Origin: Phaeobacter sp. 11ANDIMAR09
GTDB taxonomy: Bacteria; Pseudomonadota; Alphaproteobacteria; Rhodobacterales; Rhodobacteraceae
Direction of reading: 5' to 3'
NCBI RefSeq assembly: GCF_001294455.1
Contig: NZ_LIKT01000008.1
Location: 62,001 to 126,000 of the forward strand
DNA length: 64,000 nt
Positions 63,140 through 64,000 of this stretch are shown piece after piece (position 1 is the stretch's first letter; the number at the start of each line of letters is the position of its first letter). The notes below the pieces were generated by a model. That model saw only the letters and a program-made list of their open reading frames with translations. It searched no databases and had not been told where the DNA came from. The translations under genes were made by a program, and so were the position numbers.

Positions 63140-63559
63140 ATGACCGAGACCTCTGCTCCCGCGACCAGCGATGTGACAGGCACCCTGAGCCTTGATGAGC
63201 GCCCCACCTGGCCCGCCCTTGCCAAGGGCTGGCGGCGCAGGTGTCCAAACTGCGGCAAGGGCGAGGTGCTGCATTCCTATCTCAAGGTCAACGATACCTG
63301 CTCGGAATGCGGCCTCGACCTCTCACAGGCCCGCGCCGATGATGGGCCGGCCTATCTGACAATTTTGCTGGTTGGGCATATCATGGCGCCGCTCTTGCAT
63401 GTGGTCTATTTCACCTGGCGGCCGGAACCTCTCGTAACGTTTTCTGTTTTCTCGATTGGCTGCATTGTCTCTTCTCTCTATCTTTTGCCAAGACTAAAAG
63501 GGGTTGTGGTCGCCTATCAATGGGCGCGCCGGATGCATGGCTTTGACAACAAGAGCTGA
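63140..63559 (+). CDS. DUF983 family membrane protein
   Basis: A 139-residue protein with two zinc-ribbon-like Cys pairs (RRCPNCGKGEVLHSYLKVND, TCSECGLDLSQA) and two transmembrane helices, the DUF983 layout of alphaproteobacteria. Role unknown. It is divergent from the EF-hand operon. Confidence 0.88.
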   Translation: MTETSAPATSDVTGTLSLDERPTWPALAKGWRRRCPNCGKGEVLHSYLKVNDTCSECGLDLSQARADDGPAYLTILLVGHIMAPLLHVVYFTWRPEPLVTFSVFSIGCIVSSLYLLPRLKGVVVAYQWARRMHGFDNKS

Positions 63560-63595
63560 CATCCCCCAAAAGCAACACACGGGAGAGGCCGGTCT

Positions 63596-64000
63596 ATGAG
63601 CGATACAGCAATTCAAGGCGTAACATCCGAAGACCGCAGCGCGATCCGCAATGCGGCGACGATCATTGCCCTGCGGGACCGGATGAGCGACAGCCCCAAA
63701 GTCCTGATGGGACAACGCGGTGCCAAAGCCGCCTTTATGCCCAATAAATTTGTCTTTCCCGGGGGCGCGGTTGATCTGGCAGATGCCTCTGTGCCTCTGG
63801 CCCAGCCCCTGCCCGAGGTCTGTCGCGCCCGCCTTGCGGAACAGGCCAGTGATGGGCTGGATCACACCCTGGCAATTGCTGCCATTCGGGAGCTATGGGA
63901 AGAAACCGGCTTGATCCTGGGGCATCCAGGCGACTGGCAGGAGGAAATTGCCGCCGATTGGCAGGGCTTTGCTGCCACCGGGCATTTGCCTTCAGCCCGG
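63596..64000 (+). CDS. NUDIX hydrolase, partial (runs off the window)
   Basis: 135 residues are visible, starting MSDTAIQGVTSEDRSAIRN at ATG 63596 with GGGAGAGG upstream. The Nudix fold is seen in AATIIALRDR, FVFPGGAVD and AAIRELWEETGLIL, the RExxEExG helix. About 35 residues are inserted between the GG and the helix, as in NUDT19-like coenzyme A or nucleotide hydrolases. The 3' end is beyond the window. Confidence 0.85.
   Translation, partial: MSDTAIQGVTSEDRSAIRNAATIIALRDRMSDSPKVLMGQRGAKAAFMPNKFVFPGGAVDLADASVPLAQPLPEVCRARLAEQASDGLDHTLAIAAIRELWEETGLILGHPGDWQEEIAADWQGFAATGHLPSAR

Overview
The window is chromosomal DNA of a marine Roseobacter-group alphaproteobacterium (Rhodobacteraceae). The evidence is the moderately high GC, a soxBDAG sarcosine oxidase operon, a nrdR/ribD/ribE/ribB/ribH/nusB set, a hom-glpX-recJ run, the roseobacter-style UGP and TRAP transporters, and a tRNA-His with A73 and no encoded G-1. 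The genus cannot be fixed from the sequence alone.

Layout. 1-4023: leftward catabolic operon, TRAP transporter (dctP, dctQ, dctM), an SDR dehydrogenase and a partial enoyl-CoA hydratase. 4024-5631: non-coding or decayed DNA with a 3' fragment of a tRNA-Ser gene. 5632-11967: a LysR regulator divergent from a UGP-like ABC importer plus a metallophosphoesterase, probably for glycerophosphodiesters or glycerol phosphate. 11968-13328: mobile-element graveyard (IS3, IS110 and integrase remnants) ending at tRNA-His. 13449-15545: small housekeeping and hypothetical genes, including mmcB. 15763-26376: riboflavin genes (nusB, ribH, ribBX, ribE, ribD) and nrdR on the minus strand, interrupted by a plus-strand hydroxyproline-epimerase-like gene and by capsule genes (kpsS, wza-like, kpsC). 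26497-30065: yjbQ, three tandem paralogous secreted proteins of unknown function, a small coiled-coil protein, a DCC-family protein and another secreted protein. 30111-34596: rpoD, dnaG and a small secreted protein. 34633-39759: soxBDAG. 40041-41471: glutamate dehydrogenase. 41814-44555: three TadE/TadG-type pseudopilus-assembly genes. 45048-48757: membrane protein, reductive-dehalogenase-like Fe-S protein, pirin, TetR regulator, lipoprotein. 48988-53268: hom, glpX, recJ. 53387-53722: two identical tRNA-Glu genes. 53955-55561: degenerate H-NOX protein coupled to a diguanylate cyclase. 56170-60621: MttB-family methyltransferase, HAD phosphatase, DUF3572, PleD-like diguanylate cyclase. 60754-62926: operon of an EF-hand protein, an ECF sigma factor, a putative anti-sigma and a CnrX/Spy-like sensor. 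63140-64000: DUF983 protein and a partial NUDIX hydrolase.

How the genes fit together. Nutrient capture (TRAP, UGP) and methylated-amine/one-carbon catabolism (sox genes, MttB-like, glutamate dehydrogenase) are accessory traits around core replication, transcription, riboflavin and threonine genes. Two c-di-GMP synthases carry sensory domains that have lost their canonical activating residues. The least explained items are the secreted-protein triplet, the heme-ligand-less H-NOX/GGDEF pair, the EF-hand-led ECF sigma operon, and a family of stem-loop modules found just after stop codons.
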